A stretch of DNA of 64,000 nt from CAZYBC01 sp964645645 (GTDB lineage: Bacteria > Patescibacteriota > Microgenomatia > UBA1400 > PJMF01). The stretch covers positions 1 through 64,000 of the forward strand of contig CAZYBC010000002.1 of assembly GCA_964645645.1 (NCBI GenBank), given 5' to 3'. The translations under genes were made by a program, and so were the position numbers. The notes under the pieces are model-generated. The model made no database searches. It was not told the origin of the DNA and saw only the letters and a list, made by a program, of their open reading frames with translations. Numbering within the stretch: position 1 is the stretch's first letter; each line of letters begins with the position of its first letter. Shown here one piece after another: positions 34,346 to 42,218 of the stretch.

Positions 34346-36559
34346 TTATGGATTAGGATCTTGATCATTAAAAATTCTTAAGGCTAAACCTATACCTTCA
34401 TCAGGTTTACCATAATAAAGATCTCTAGTTGTTTGATAAGGCTTTCCTGGTAAGCTTGATAAAAGTTCATTTCCGGTAGTATCAGCTTCGTCCCCTCCCG
34501 TGTTATGTGGCAACGTCATACGAGGCATTATTGTTAAAGGAATATCAACATTAAGCGTACCGGGATTATGTTTAGCTTGGCTAAAAATTATTTCTGGAAG
34601 CTGTCCAATAACTATTAACTCTTCTGGATTATCTGGATTATATTGAACACTTATTTTGTAATCTTTTTTGGTACCACTAGAATATTGATATTTAATTTCT
34701 GAATCAACTTTATCTTCATGATGATGAATTATTAATCTGACTTCTTTGATATTAAGACCAGTAAACATTTCTAATTTTTGAGTTTGAGTATTGATTACAT
34801 GCCAATCTTGAGCTGGCGGGTTAGCAATAAATTCTTCTAAAGATAAATTAGGATCGCATTGTTGTGTGTTTATACAATGGAGCCAAAGGTTTGAAGCGGT
34901 AAAAAGAAACATTCTTTCAGGATCATAGACTTCCGTTGAGTAATCAGTACCTGGTAATAAATCACTAATGTTAAGATAAAAGACCATTGACCCAAATTTT
35001 TCTTTTAATTCTGGATAAATTTCAGTGTTAACTTCTGCAATTAATTGGCTTTCCTCTATTAATTTTTCCACTACGTCTTGATTCAACATCCTCTCCGCTT
35101 CTGCATTAAGTATTTCGCCATTTAAAGGTCTAGTTACTTGTGGGTCAACTCCGGCAGCTATTGCTACCGCTGGGGGTAAGTCCATAATTACCACTTTACC
35201 AGGTGTTGCACCTTCTGGTATGGTGACGCCAAGTTTTACTAAAGTTTGGATGTTCTCAGTAGTAAGTTGGAAAGTATAAGCGGCTTCTATAGTTTTTGTT
35301 CCAGTATAGACTGGGGCAACTACTGCAAATTGAATTTTGCTTAATCCATTTTCTTGACTTGGTATTTTTATATCCAATGCAGAATTGTTTGGAAAAGAAT
35401 CACCATCATGAGCAATGGTTCTCATTTCTAGTGTAGCTATATAAGGAGAATCTTGATTTGTGCTCGGGTCTGTATTTTCTGCTAAATAAAGATAAATTTC
35501 TGCATTAGGAATACTGGGATCAAATTGGAATGAGAGTGTCCCATCAGCATTTAAAATTAAATCAGCTCCTAACATACTAGTAATTTTGGTCCATAGTGCA
35601 TTGTTCTCTCTTCTTAATAGTTTAGAAAAAGCTGTGTTCTCTTGTCCTATCAAAACTTTATTTAAAGGAAGATTAACTGGTGTTGTAGATTCATCTTTTC
35701 CAGTTGGACTTTGCATGGCTTTTTCAATGGTTTTAGCGAGTGGTTCACTGATTAAAAAAGATTCTAAAATACGAAATTTTTCACCAGTAATTTCTTCTTC
35801 TTTAGTTTCTGTTGGTTTTGCTGTTGGAGTCACTGTTGTTTCTGGCGTTACAGTTGGGTTCTCTATTGTTGCTGCGGTTACTCCACCAGGAGTTGGCTTT
35901 GGAGTAGTTTCTGGGTTAGTGGTGCCTCCATTAGGAGTACAAGATAATGCCATTGCAACTACAGGTAAACCTGCTACTAGAGTAGCAAAAAATTTTTTTA
36001 GACTTGGTCTGCGAACTTTTTCTTTTTTATTCCCAGTAAAAACGTTGGTTATATTTCTTCTAGTTAATTCTTGAAGAATAATTCGATCAGACCAATCTGT
36101 AGGGTCATAATGAGGTTCTAATAATTTTGTGGTTAAGACAGTTCCAGCCATGATGTCATCTATCAAGTCTTGGATTGGTCCGCCCAAATATCTGAGCAAT
36201 TCTCTACCTTCATTATCTAAAAAGTTGTGAAGGGATTTAAGATCAAAAGATTCATTATTTGCGGCTTGGTCACGCAAACTGACTAAGTTTTCAAGTAATT
36301 TTTCAAAAGTGAAAGGTAAAGAGGCTCTTTGAGCGTCTAATTGGTTAATAATTTGATTTAATTGTTGAACTAATACATCTCTATTAGTATCTAAAAGATT
36401 TAGTAAATATTCTTTAGCTCGGTCAGGAACCTCTGGGTGTATGATAATAGCAGGTCCTTCGGCTGTTATTTTTGGAGAATTGTATCTTGAAATCTTTTTT
36501 TCTGAATAAGGTTCTAAATTTAATAGTGTGGAGGGAAAATTAAGCTCTTGTAGTGTCAT
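34346..36559 (-). CDS. Large single-span surface protein, unknown
   Basis: 737 residues from the ATG at 36559 (a TTG four codons upstream also opens the frame). A cytoplasmic, helical N-terminal region (about 1-185) is rich in Leu, Asp and Asn. A transmembrane helix lies at about 190-207 (FFATLVAGLPVVAMALS) and is followed by Cys. A Pro/Thr linker (PETTPKPTPGG, VTPTAKPTETKEEE) leads to about 480 residues of beta-rich extracellular sequence. An internal membrane anchor after a long cytoplasmic domain is unlike a lipoprotein. A palindrome TGACAA-TT-TTGTCA (36566-36579) precedes it. No function recognised. Confidence 0.7.
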   Translation of the reverse strand: MTLQELNFPSTLLNLEPYSEKKISRYNSPKITAEGPAIIIHPEVPDRAKEYLLNLLDTNRDVLVQQLNQIINQLDAQRASLPFTFEKLLENLVSLRDQAANNESFDLKSLHNFLDNEGRELLRYLGGPIQDLIDDIMAGTVLTTKLLEPHYDPTDWSDRIILQELTRRNITNVFTGNKKEKVRRPSLKKFFATLVAGLPVVAMALSCTPNGGTTNPETTPKPTPGGVTAATIENPTVTPETTVTPTAKPTETKEEEITGEKFRILESFLISEPLAKTIEKAMQSPTGKDESTTPVNLPLNKVLIGQENTAFSKLLRRENNALWTKITSMLGADLILNADGTLSFQFDPSIPNAEIYLYLAENTDPSTNQDSPYIATLEMRTIAHDGDSFPNNSALDIKIPSQENGLSKIQFAVVAPVYTGTKTIEAAYTFQLTTENIQTLVKLGVTIPEGATPGKVVIMDLPPAVAIAAGVDPQVTRPLNGEILNAEAERMLNQDVVEKLIEESQLIAEVNTEIYPELKEKFGSMVFYLNISDLLPGTDYSTEVYDPERMFLFTASNLWLHCINTQQCDPNLSLEEFIANPPAQDWHVINTQTQKLEMFTGLNIKEVRLIIHHHEDKVDSEIKYQYSSGTKKDYKISVQYNPDNPEELIVIGQLPEIIFSQAKHNPGTLNVDIPLTIMPRMTLPHNTGGDEADTTGNELLSSLPGKPYQTTRDLYYGKPDEGIGLALRIFNDQDPNP

Positions 36560-36976
36560 AAAAGTTGACAATTTTGTCAGTTTTTCTTTTACTTATATAT
36601 ATTTTTTACTTATTAGGCTGTTAATTTAAAAAATAAAATATCCTAATAAGTGTTATTATTGTGATTATTACTCTGCTTTATAAGGAGTAATAAAAACTTA
36701 CTATATCGCTGACTTTATTATGCTGGGTCAGCATCCTTTTGTAAAGGATTGTGAATGTGTTATAACAAATTATTATAGGCTTATAAATGAGTATTAAATA
36801 CATATTAAATAAGTCTTGGCGAAATTGCAATGAGGAGTTACAGAAGTTTAAGTAGTTATAACTGTTTTTAGTATGTTATTCAAAAGCCTTAAAAATTTTT
36901 AAAAGCTATCTTTAGCCTCTTCATTTTTTATTTCACAACAATCCTTTAATAATTAAACTTAATTTTTTGGTTTTTG

Positions 36977-37031
36977 TTACAAACCTTAATGATCATTGCT
37001 TCGGCTATGGGTAAAAGATTGCAAATAAGTT
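36977..37031 (+). pseudogene. Decayed 3' fragment of an HTH antitoxin gene
   Basis: In the same frame as the intact antitoxin end, this stretch reads LQTLMIIASAMGKRLQISFF, against LQTLMTIASAMGKRLQISFL at 37637-37691. The nucleotide match runs about 55 bases with scattered substitutions, and homology stops on both sides. The rest of the gene is missing. It looks like the remnant of a second copy of the module directly upstream of the intact one. Confidence 0.82.
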
Positions 37032-37040
37032 TTTTTTCTA

Positions 37041-37069
37041 TTGACAAAATGTTCTTTTTAAGGAACAAT
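37041..37069 (+). promoter_or_regulatory. Toxin-antitoxin promoter with operator palindrome
   Basis: TTGACA (37041-37046) and AACAAT (37064-37069) are 17 bases apart. The spacer holds the inverted repeat TGTTC...GAACA (37050-37067), a plausible site for autorepression by the HTH antitoxin. The start codon follows 11 bases after the -10, so the message may be nearly leaderless. Confidence 0.65.
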
Positions 37070-37080
37070 AGCTTTAAATA

Positions 37081-37392
37081 ATGAAAAAGAAAATTTTAGT
37101 AGATAATCAAGCCACAAAGGAGTTTAAGAAATTATCAAAACTCATTAGGGCTAAGATTGATGCTAGAGTTGCAATTTTGGCTAGAGATGGAAAATTAGAA
37201 AAACCTTATGGAAAAAAGATAAATGAGAATCTTTTTGAGATCCGTATTAATTTTGCAGGGCAATGGCGAATTTTATATGCCTATATCTTAAAAGATTACG
37301 TAATTTTACTTACGGTTTTTTTGAAAAAAACACAGAAAACACCAATGAAAGAAATTATTAAAGCAAATAAAAGATTGGCAAAATATTTATGA
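37081..37392 (+). CDS. RelE/HigB-family toxin
   Basis: 103 residues. The order KKILVDNQATKEFKKLSKLIRAKIDARVAIL, then GKKINENLFEIRINFAGQWRILYAYILKDYVILLTVFLKKTQKTP and ending EIIKANKRLAKYL, matches the Gp49/HigB-type RelE superfamily (YxxRF-like FAGQWRILY, and a FxKKTxKTP end). Such toxins are ribosome-associated or free mRNA interferases. Gene order toxin first, antitoxin second is that of HigBA. The 3' end overlaps the antitoxin start by 4 bases (ATGA). Confidence 0.9.
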   Translation: MKKKILVDNQATKEFKKLSKLIRAKIDARVAILARDGKLEKPYGKKINENLFEIRINFAGQWRILYAYILKDYVILLTVFLKKTQKTPMKEIIKANKRLAKYL

Positions 37393-37691
37393 AAAAAAAT
37401 TTATTAGCCACTATCACAGAAAACACTACTCCTTGGAAAAATTTTAAAGAAGATTTTACCCAAGCAGAAAATAAAATTTCTCAAGCAGAAGTAAAGTATT
37501 ATGATGTTTTATTAACTTTGAAAGAAGTTAGAAAAAAACTTGGCTTAACCCAAGAACAACTTTCTAAAAAGGCTAATCTTCCTAGAACAACTATCACTAA
37601 AGTTGAATCGGGAAGTTACAATCCTACCCTACAAACTCTAATGACCATTGCTTCAGCAATGGGTAAAAGGTTGCAGATAAGTTTTTTGTAG
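37389..37691 (+). CDS. HTH-XRE antitoxin (HigA-like)
   Basis: 100 residues. An N-terminal region (1-45) probably contacts the toxin. An XRE-type helix-turn-helix follows, LKEVRKKLGLTQEQLSKKANLPRTTITKVESGSYNPTLQTLMTIASAMGKRLQISFL. It neutralises the RelE/HigB-like toxin and probably binds the palindrome at 37050-37067. The last 18 codons are duplicated upstream as the pseudogene fragment. Confidence 0.93.
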   Translation: MKKNLLATITENTTPWKNFKEDFTQAENKISQAEVKYYDVLLTLKEVRKKLGLTQEQLSKKANLPRTTITKVESGSYNPTLQTLMTIASAMGKRLQISFL

Positions 37692-38092
37692 TTTGCTTCT
37701 TCATCCTGAGAGGATACTGTTTTTTATCTTGCTTGACTGTCGTTAAAAAAATAAACTATTAAACGCAGATCTCTGCAGCGAAGCAAAGAAAATCAAGCAA
37801 AAATTATTTTTCAAAAATATCATTTTGCTCGCGGTGCATTCCACATTAAGTTTAACCATAGACCTTTTAAATCATTCCGCTGGCGGTGTATTTAAAAGGT
37901 CTATGGTTAAAGCTTTTTTTAAGACTTGTTTTTTCTTCCATATCTGGTTAAAATTAGACCTTAAATTAAAGTAATTGTTTTTATTAGATTTTTGGCGCAA
38001 TAAAGATTTTCTTTTAGAAAATTTAACTAGCAAATTTAGCCTGGGACTACTCAAGCTTACTGCGCAAAAAATCTATTGATAAAAAAGGATTT
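37692..38092. other. Spacer with nested hairpins before rpmF
   Basis: No gene is supported. It contains GCAGA-TC-TCTGC (37781-37793 region), AGCAAAA...TTTTGCT (near 37797-37830), the 22-bp stem at 37851-37911, and an inverted pair TAGATTTTT-GGCGCA / TGCGC-AAAAAATCTA (37985-37999 / 38061-38075) ending 17 bases before the rpmF start. The last could be an L32 leader structure. A 60-codon minus-strand frame here (37872-38054) is not convincing. Confidence 0.55.
37851..37911. repeat. 22-bp-stem hairpin after toxin-antitoxin pair
   Basis: Perfect 22-base arms (37851-37872 / 37890-37911, core TTTAACCATAGACC) enclose a 17-base loop containing CCGC-TG-GCGG. A T7 run follows (37914-37920), so it can end the antitoxin transcript. 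The loop resembles that of the 20067-20136 hairpin, though the stems share no sequence. Confidence 0.9.
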
Positions 38093-38254
38093 ATGCCAGC
38101 ATTACCAAAAAACAAAATCACCAGTGTTGAACGTGGTAAAAGAAGAAGAGGCAATGCCCCTCACCTTCTTAAAAATACTACTCACCATCAAGCTCAATTA
38201 CACAAAAGAGGCTTAGTGGCGCAAATTTTTCAAGCGGTGGGTTTAAAGAAATAA
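38093..38254 (+). CDS. rpmF: Ribosomal protein L32-like, zinc-free form
   Basis: A 53-codon gene with AAAAAAGGA before the ATG. It begins MPALPKNKITSVERGKRRRG, matching the basic N-terminus of L32, and ends HKRGLVAQIFQAVGLKK. The usual CxxC...CxxC zinc ribbon is absent. Position next to nusB, an ACP-like gene and rnc recalls the rpmF-fab-acpP-rnc neighbourhood of many bacteria. The L32 call rests on the N-terminal pattern, size, charge and context. Another small ribosomal protein is a weaker alternative. Confidence 0.65.
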   Translation: MPALPKNKITSVERGKRRRGNAPHLLKNTTHHQAQLHKRGLVAQIFQAVGLKK

Positions 38255-38347
38255 TTTTAATTGTTGTGAGTTTTAGCCTGGGTTAAAAAAGTTGAGCCTT
38301 GTTTTTTTCCAGCTTATTTTTTTTTCAGAAATTACTATACTGTAAAC

Positions 38348-38749
38348 ATGACTTTAAAAAATGATGAACGCCACCAACGTCGAATTGAATTAATGCAAGC
38401 TTTGTTTGCCCTTGATTTTGAACCTCAGCAAGCTGACCCAGTTGAACAAGAAAATACCCACATTGCTCTTACAGCCAAAGAAATTTTAGCCCAAAAAGAT
38501 AGTTTAGATCAACAGATCAAGCAAATTGCCACAGAACGGCCAATTGATCAGATTAATAAAGTGGATCTTGCCATTTTACGTTTGATTGTGTTTGAATCTA
38601 ATAGTACTAAGACACCTAAAAAGGTCTTAATCGATGAAGCTGTCGAGTTAGCCAAAGAATTTGGTTCTGACAACTCCCCTAAATTTGTTAACGGGGTTTT
38701 GGGCAAATTGCTCATTAATCCAGCTGATAACAAGGAGCAAGATGAATAA
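38348..38749 (+). CDS. nusB: Transcription antitermination factor NusB
   Basis: 133 residues, the usual length. Family landmarks are RIELMQALFALDF at the start, then IDQINKVDLAILRLIVFE and KVLIDEAVELAKEFGSDNSPKFVNGVLGKLL, the conserved NusB helices. NusB with S10 forms the rRNA antitermination complex. TATACT ends six bases before the ATG with no Shine-Dalgarno, so it may be leaderless. The stop overlaps the ACP-like start by 8 bases. Confidence 0.95.
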   Translation: MTLKNDERHQRRIELMQALFALDFEPQQADPVEQENTHIALTAKEILAQKDSLDQQIKQIATERPIDQINKVDLAILRLIVFESNSTKTPKKVLIDEAVELAKEFGSDNSPKFVNGVLGKLLINPADNKEQDE

Positions 38750-39020
38750 AAAAGTTTATACTAAATTAGTAAGTATTTTGTCTGACTTAACCGGCAATCA
38801 ACTTAGTGAAATTACTCCTGATTCTCAATTACAAGAGGATTTGGGTTTAGATCTAGAAGTTGGTTTTGCTAGACTTATTAATTCCATCAATGAAAATTTT
38901 ACTCAAGATGGAGATGAATTGGATTTAGATCCAGGAGAAACTTTAGAAATTTTAGCTGATTACGAAATCACTGTTTCAGAGTTAGCTAAAATTATTGAAG
39001 AAGAATTGGCCTTGGGTTGA
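38742..39020 (+). CDS. Acyl-carrier-like protein lacking the phosphopantetheine Ser
   Basis: 92 residues from the ATG at 38742 (AAGGAGCAAG before it); the frame also opens upstream inside nusB. VYTKLVSILSDLTGNQLSEITPDSQLQEDLGLDLEVGFARLI follows the acyl carrier protein pattern. However, the DSL attachment motif is GLD-LEVG, with the Ser absent. The C-terminal helix LEILADYEITVSELAKIIEEEL fits ACP. It sits between nusB and rnc, the place of acpP in many bacteria. A fatty-acid carrier function is doubtful; it may bind partners without modification. Confidence 0.75.
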   Translation: MNKKVYTKLVSILSDLTGNQLSEITPDSQLQEDLGLDLEVGFARLINSINENFTQDGDELDLDPGETLEILADYEITVSELAKIIEEELALG

Positions 39021-39043
39021 CATCCTGTCAAAGGATTATTGTT

Positions 39044-39715
39044 ATGTCTTTACCAGTTTTTAATCATCCCGAATTATTAATTACCGCTCTCACCCACCGC
39101 AGTGCTTTAAATGAAAAAGAAAGTTCTGGGACTACAGCTAAAGAATCCAATGAACGTTTGGAGTTTTTAGGTGATGCGGTTTTGGAATTAGCCACCACTA
39201 ATTATTTATTTCAACGGTATCCTGATGAACCAGAAGGCAATTTAACCGCCTATCGTTCGGCCTTGGTTAAAACTACTACCCTCGCTGAAGTAGCTAAAGA
39301 GCTTAATTTAGGCGAAAAACTTTTTTTAAGTAAGGGTGAAGAAGCCACTGGTGGCCGCAAAAATGAAAGTTTGCTGGCTGATACCACCGAAGCAGTCTTG
39401 GGCGCTTTGTATTTGGATCAAGGTTTTGAAGCAGTCGTGGCTTTTTTGGAAAAGTATTTATTTCCTAAATTTGCAGAAATTAAATTAAAAAAATTGTATA
39501 AAGATAGTAAAAGCGCTTTGCAGGAAGTTGTTCAAGCTAAGGGTTTCAGCACGCCAGAATATCACGTCGTAAATGAAAAAGGCCCAGATCATGATAAAGA
39601 ATTTACTGCTCAAGTAAAAGTAGATGGTAAAGTGGTTGGCGAAGGCACTGGCAAGAGTAAACAACTAGCCCAACAACAGGCTGCAAGTGAGGCTTTAAAA
39701 AAGTATGAAGAGTAG
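39044..39715 (+). CDS. rnc: Ribonuclease III
   Basis: 223 residues from the ATG at 39044, preceded by AAAGGA; a TTG at 39017 is less likely. The catalytic signature is NERLEFLGDAVLELATTNYLF, with the second acidic cluster LLADTTEAVLGALYLDQGF. A C-terminal dsRNA-binding domain (DSKSALQEVVQAKGFSTPEYHVV...GKSKQLAQQQAASEALKK) follows. RNase III processes rRNA precursors and structured RNAs, such as the long hairpins in this window. TTGACA-TCC-TGTCAA just upstream overlaps the ACP-like stop. Confidence 0.95.
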   Translation: MSLPVFNHPELLITALTHRSALNEKESSGTTAKESNERLEFLGDAVLELATTNYLFQRYPDEPEGNLTAYRSALVKTTTLAEVAKELNLGEKLFLSKGEEATGGRKNESLLADTTEAVLGALYLDQGFEAVVAFLEKYLFPKFAEIKLKKLYKDSKSALQEVVQAKGFSTPEYHVVNEKGPDHDKEFTAQVKVDGKVVGEGTGKSKQLAQQQAASEALKKYEE

Positions 39716-39758
39716 CTAAAATTAGACTTGCTAGGCTATTCTTTTTAGAAATTGCCTC

Positions 39759-39787
39759 TTGAGTAAATTAGCTTTACAGGATACAAT
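39759..39787 (+). promoter_or_regulatory. Promoter of rpsP
   Basis: TTGAGT and TACAAT are separated by 17 bases. The -10 ends eight bases before the rpsP ATG and no Shine-Dalgarno is seen, suggesting a leaderless transcript. Confidence 0.6.
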
Positions 39788-39795
39788 CATCACCT

Positions 39796-40233
39796 ATGTT
39801 GAAAATCAAACTCACTAGATTCGGTAGAAAAGGACAACCTATGTTTAGAGTTGTCGTTAATGAAGCCCGTGACAAACGCGATGGTAAATATGTGGCCAAA
39901 GTTGGTCATTATTTTCCTCAACAACAACCTAAAGTTTTAGTGTTAAACATGGAAGCTGTTGACGCTTGGATGAAAAAAGGTGCTCAACCTACTGAAACTG
40001 TCGCCGCTTTAATTAAACGCTATAAATCTGGTAATCCTTTTCCAGAAAAAAAAGCTAGCTTATCTAGAAAAACTAAAGCTAAATTAGCTCAAGAAAAAGA
40101 GGCTCAAGCCAAGGCTAAAGAAGAAGTTGTTCCAGCTCCAGCTACTGAAGCTGCTCCAGCTGAAGAAGTGAAAACCGAAGCCCCAGCTGTTACCGAACCA
40201 ACTGCCGAAGCTACCTCAGCTGACGCTCAATAA
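39796..40233 (+). CDS. rpsP: 30S ribosomal protein S16 with Ala/Glu tail
   Basis: 145 residues. The first 80 match S16 (MLKIKLTRFGRKGQPMFRVVVNEARDKRDGKYVAKVGHYFPQQQP...DAWMKKGAQPTETVAALIKRYK). The remaining 60 are a Lys/Ala/Glu/Pro-rich extension (AQAKAKEEVVPAPATEAAPAEEVKTEAPAV), probably disordered, common as lineage-specific tails. It is followed by khpA 28 bases later, the rpsP-KH pairing seen in many bacteria. Confidence 0.95.
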   Translation: MLKIKLTRFGRKGQPMFRVVVNEARDKRDGKYVAKVGHYFPQQQPKVLVLNMEAVDAWMKKGAQPTETVAALIKRYKSGNPFPEKKASLSRKTKAKLAQEKEAQAKAKEEVVPAPATEAAPAEEVKTEAPAVTEPTAEATSADAQ

Positions 40234-40261
40234 ATTAAAATTAAAGTTAGGTTAAACAAGC

Positions 40262-40495
40262 ATGAAAAATTTGTTGGAATATATTCTCACTCATTTATTA
40301 GCTCATCCAGAAGATTTAAAAATCGAAGAATCAAGCAATGATTATGGTGATTTGGTTTTAACCGTCAAAGCCCACAGCGAAGATATCCCCCGTATTATTG
40401 GCCGTAATGGCAGTATGATCAAAGCTTTACGTAAAATTGTGCAAAGTTTAGCCGCTAATAGCAAACAACGAGTTAATTTACAGGTAGAAGACTAA
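40262..40495 (+). CDS. khpA: KH-domain RNA-binding protein KhpA
   Basis: 77 residues. The single KH domain carries the GxxG loop in IPRIIGRNGSMIKALRKIVQSLAANSKQRVNLQVED. The N-terminal LLEYILTHLLAHPEDLKIEE is typical of the KhpA/YlqC family. Its position directly after rpsP is characteristic. It is probably an RNA chaperone or partner of KhpB/Jag. Confidence 0.93.
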   Translation: MKNLLEYILTHLLAHPEDLKIEESSNDYGDLVLTVKAHSEDIPRIIGRNGSMIKALRKIVQSLAANSKQRVNLQVED

Positions 40496-40524
40496 GTTTT
40501 TTAGCCTAATATTTACAACTCTTT

Positions 40525-40722
40525 TTAATTTTTACTATTTTTACTTACTGTTTTTTGATATGCTTGTTCAGCTGAAACAGTACTTTTTCCTAACAACAAT
40601 GCTTTGGCTATAGCTATTAAGGCTTGCCACTCTCTCTCCCCAAATTGATGCTGGTGTCTTTTTATTTCTAATCTTCTTTTATTTAAACTAGAGGTACGTG
40701 GTTTTTTTTCTGGAGTGAACAT
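40525..40722 (-). CDS. Small basic hypothetical protein
   Basis: 65 residues, basic and helical (RRLEIKRHQHQFGEREWQALIAIAKALLLGKSTVSAEQAYQKT). No family recognised. The frame is consistent with the codon use of the region and no other gene claims this strand, but there is no clear Shine-Dalgarno. It lies between khpA and the PilO-like gene and could be spurious. Confidence 0.45.
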   Translation of the reverse strand: MFTPEKKPRTSSLNKRRLEIKRHQHQFGEREWQALIAIAKALLLGKSTVSAEQAYQKTVSKNSKN

Positions 40723-40790
40723 TTGAAGCTTATTTTTATAGCTTATTTAAAAAAAATCAATATGTTGACAAGCTGTAAGTGAACTAGGCT

Positions 40791-41645
40791 CTATTGTTGT
40801 GGTTGTTGTTCAATAAAACCGCCTAAATCAGTGGTTGCGGCTTGGCTGGCTTCAAAAGCTTTAACTTCTTCTTGTAATTGTTGCAGGTTATCAATGCCAA
40901 AGAAGTCTTCATTGCCGCCACCTTGTACTGTGGTTTGTTCTTGGAGTTGGGCAGTTTGAAAGCCCATGATCGTTTCAAAAATCTCTAATTCTTTTTTGCC
41001 AATTTTAGGCAAAGGAGCTTCTAAAGTAGCTTTGACTGTTTGGGTGTAATAATGAATGGCTAATTTAAGGTCAGCAGTAGCAGAAACTAAAGTTTTGCCA
41101 TCTACTTCTTCTTCCTTACGATTAAGCGCAATGGTTGTCACTGAAGTAATAGGGCTAATTTTTTCAATTTGTTGCATAAAAGCATCTAAATCTTTGAGTA
41201 CTCCATTAGCGACAAATTCTACTTCTAAGGTGTTATAACCTTTTTGAGTTTTAGTATTAAGTTTAGCTGCCTCAGTGGCTAATAAGCCTGGGTTAAGAGA
41301 AAATTCTTTTAAGCTAATTTTATTAGTGGTAGCTGTACGGTTCAGGTTATCAATTAATTCTAGTAAAGGTTTGTGAGAAGGTAAAACTTTATCAACTTCA
41401 TCGGCTTTTTGGAATTCTGGTAGTGATTCTAAAGAGGTTAACTCTGTAGCTTTACTTTGGTAGCGTAACAATTTTTCATTTTCTGTTTTGATTTTTTTAT
41501 TTAATTCCATCAGTACACTGATGCGAGGATAAGCTAGAGAAAGTAAAAAAACACTGGCAATTGCTCCAGCCGCTACAGCTAGAACCAGGTATCTTCTGGT
41601 GGCTAAAAAAAGCTTGTAGTTAAATGGTCTAGTTTGTTTCTTCAT
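40791..41645 (-). CDS. PilO-like pilus assembly protein
   Basis: 284 residues. A short cytoplasmic tail precedes one transmembrane helix (about 14-36, RRYLVLAVAAGAIASVFLLSLAYP), a coiled coil (ELNKKIKTENEKLLRYQSKATEL) and a PilO/GspM-like ferredoxin-like fold (LELIDNLNRTATTNKISLKEFSLNPG...YNTLEVEFVANGVLKDLDAFMQQIEKISPITSV). The C-terminus is Gln-rich. Overlap with the PilN gene and place after PilM support the call. It links the cytoplasmic motor to the pilus. Confidence 0.82.
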   Translation of the reverse strand: MKKQTRPFNYKLFLATRRYLVLAVAAGAIASVFLLSLAYPRISVLMELNKKIKTENEKLLRYQSKATELTSLESLPEFQKADEVDKVLPSHKPLLELIDNLNRTATTNKISLKEFSLNPGLLATEAAKLNTKTQKGYNTLEVEFVANGVLKDLDAFMQQIEKISPITSVTTIALNRKEEEVDGKTLVSATADLKLAIHYYTQTVKATLEAPLPKIGKKELEIFETIMGFQTAQLQEQTTVQGGGNEDFFGIDNLQQLQEEVKAFEASQAATTDLGGFIEQQPQQ

Positions 41646-42216
41646 TATTTTGAGCTTGTACGGCCTCTACTTGAGCTTGATTAAGCAGGCCAATGTTGAG
41701 ATTCATGTTATATTTGCCACTATCGTCACGGCGTAGGTTTTCTTTGTTAATTTTGGCAAAATTGGTTTTAACTTCATCACTGTCTAAAATTTGAGTGGCT
41801 TTTTCAAATAAAAAGACGTCTTCGCTGGTGATTTTCATGTTTAGAGTTTGCTTATTTTCATCATAATCAATGCCAGAAATATAGATTCCTTCTGGAAAGA
41901 TATTGGTAAAATAAGTGATAGCGGCTTGTTTATCACTACGTTTTTCAAAGATTTCTTTAATTAAAGATAATTTGTTACTAAAAACTAAAAATTTGAATTC
42001 TAAGTCTTCATTTCTAAGAATATTGTTTTTTAATAAGTCTTGTTGATTCTTAATTTTCTTCATTTGAAAATTAAAGAAAATTTCTCCGCTAACCATGGCA
42101 ATGGTAATGACACTGGCCACAGCAAAATAAATCAGCATGTAATTAAAGATTTTTTTATCACTTTTTTCAAATTTACTGGCTTGTAAAACTCGTTTTTGTA
42201 AAAAGTTAATATTCAT
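41629..42216 (-). CDS. PilN-like pilus assembly protein
   Basis: 195 residues, starting NINFLQKRVLQASKFEKSDKK, the PilN cytoplasmic motif (INLLP-like) that docks on PilM. One transmembrane helix (about 25-48, YMLIYFAVASVITIAMVSGEIFF), a coiled coil and a small periplasmic-type fold (IYISGIDYDENKQTLNMKITSEDVFLFEKATQIL) follow. The stop overlaps the PilO-like start by 17 bases. Gap to PilM is 2 bases. Confidence 0.85.
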   Translation of the reverse strand: MNINFLQKRVLQASKFEKSDKKIFNYMLIYFAVASVITIAMVSGEIFFNFQMKKIKNQQDLLKNNILRNEDLEFKFLVFSNKLSLIKEIFEKRSDKQAAITYFTNIFPEGIYISGIDYDENKQTLNMKITSEDVFLFEKATQILDSDEVKTNFAKINKENLRRDDSGKYNMNLNIGLLNQAQVEAVQAQNNEETN

Positions 42217-42218
42217 TA

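Larger units (their letters stand above)
36572..37080. other. Intergenic region with hairpins and antitoxin remnant
   Basis: No gene seen. It holds the palindrome TGACAA-TT-TTGTCA (36566-36579), a hairpin TTATTACTC...GAGTAATAA (36665-36693), GCTGAC...GTCAGC (36709-36733) and ATCCTTT-TGT-AAAGGAT (36732-36748). The decayed antitoxin fragment (36977-37031) and the toxin-antitoxin promoter follow. The cluster of stems at 36665-36748 could be an RNA element; there is no further evidence. Confidence 0.55.

Noticed and set aside
37872..38054. 60-codon minus-strand ORF
   Set aside because: It overlaps one arm of the perfect hairpin at 37851-37911 and a second inverted repeat, is Lys/Asn/Ser-rich by composition and shows no ribosome site.
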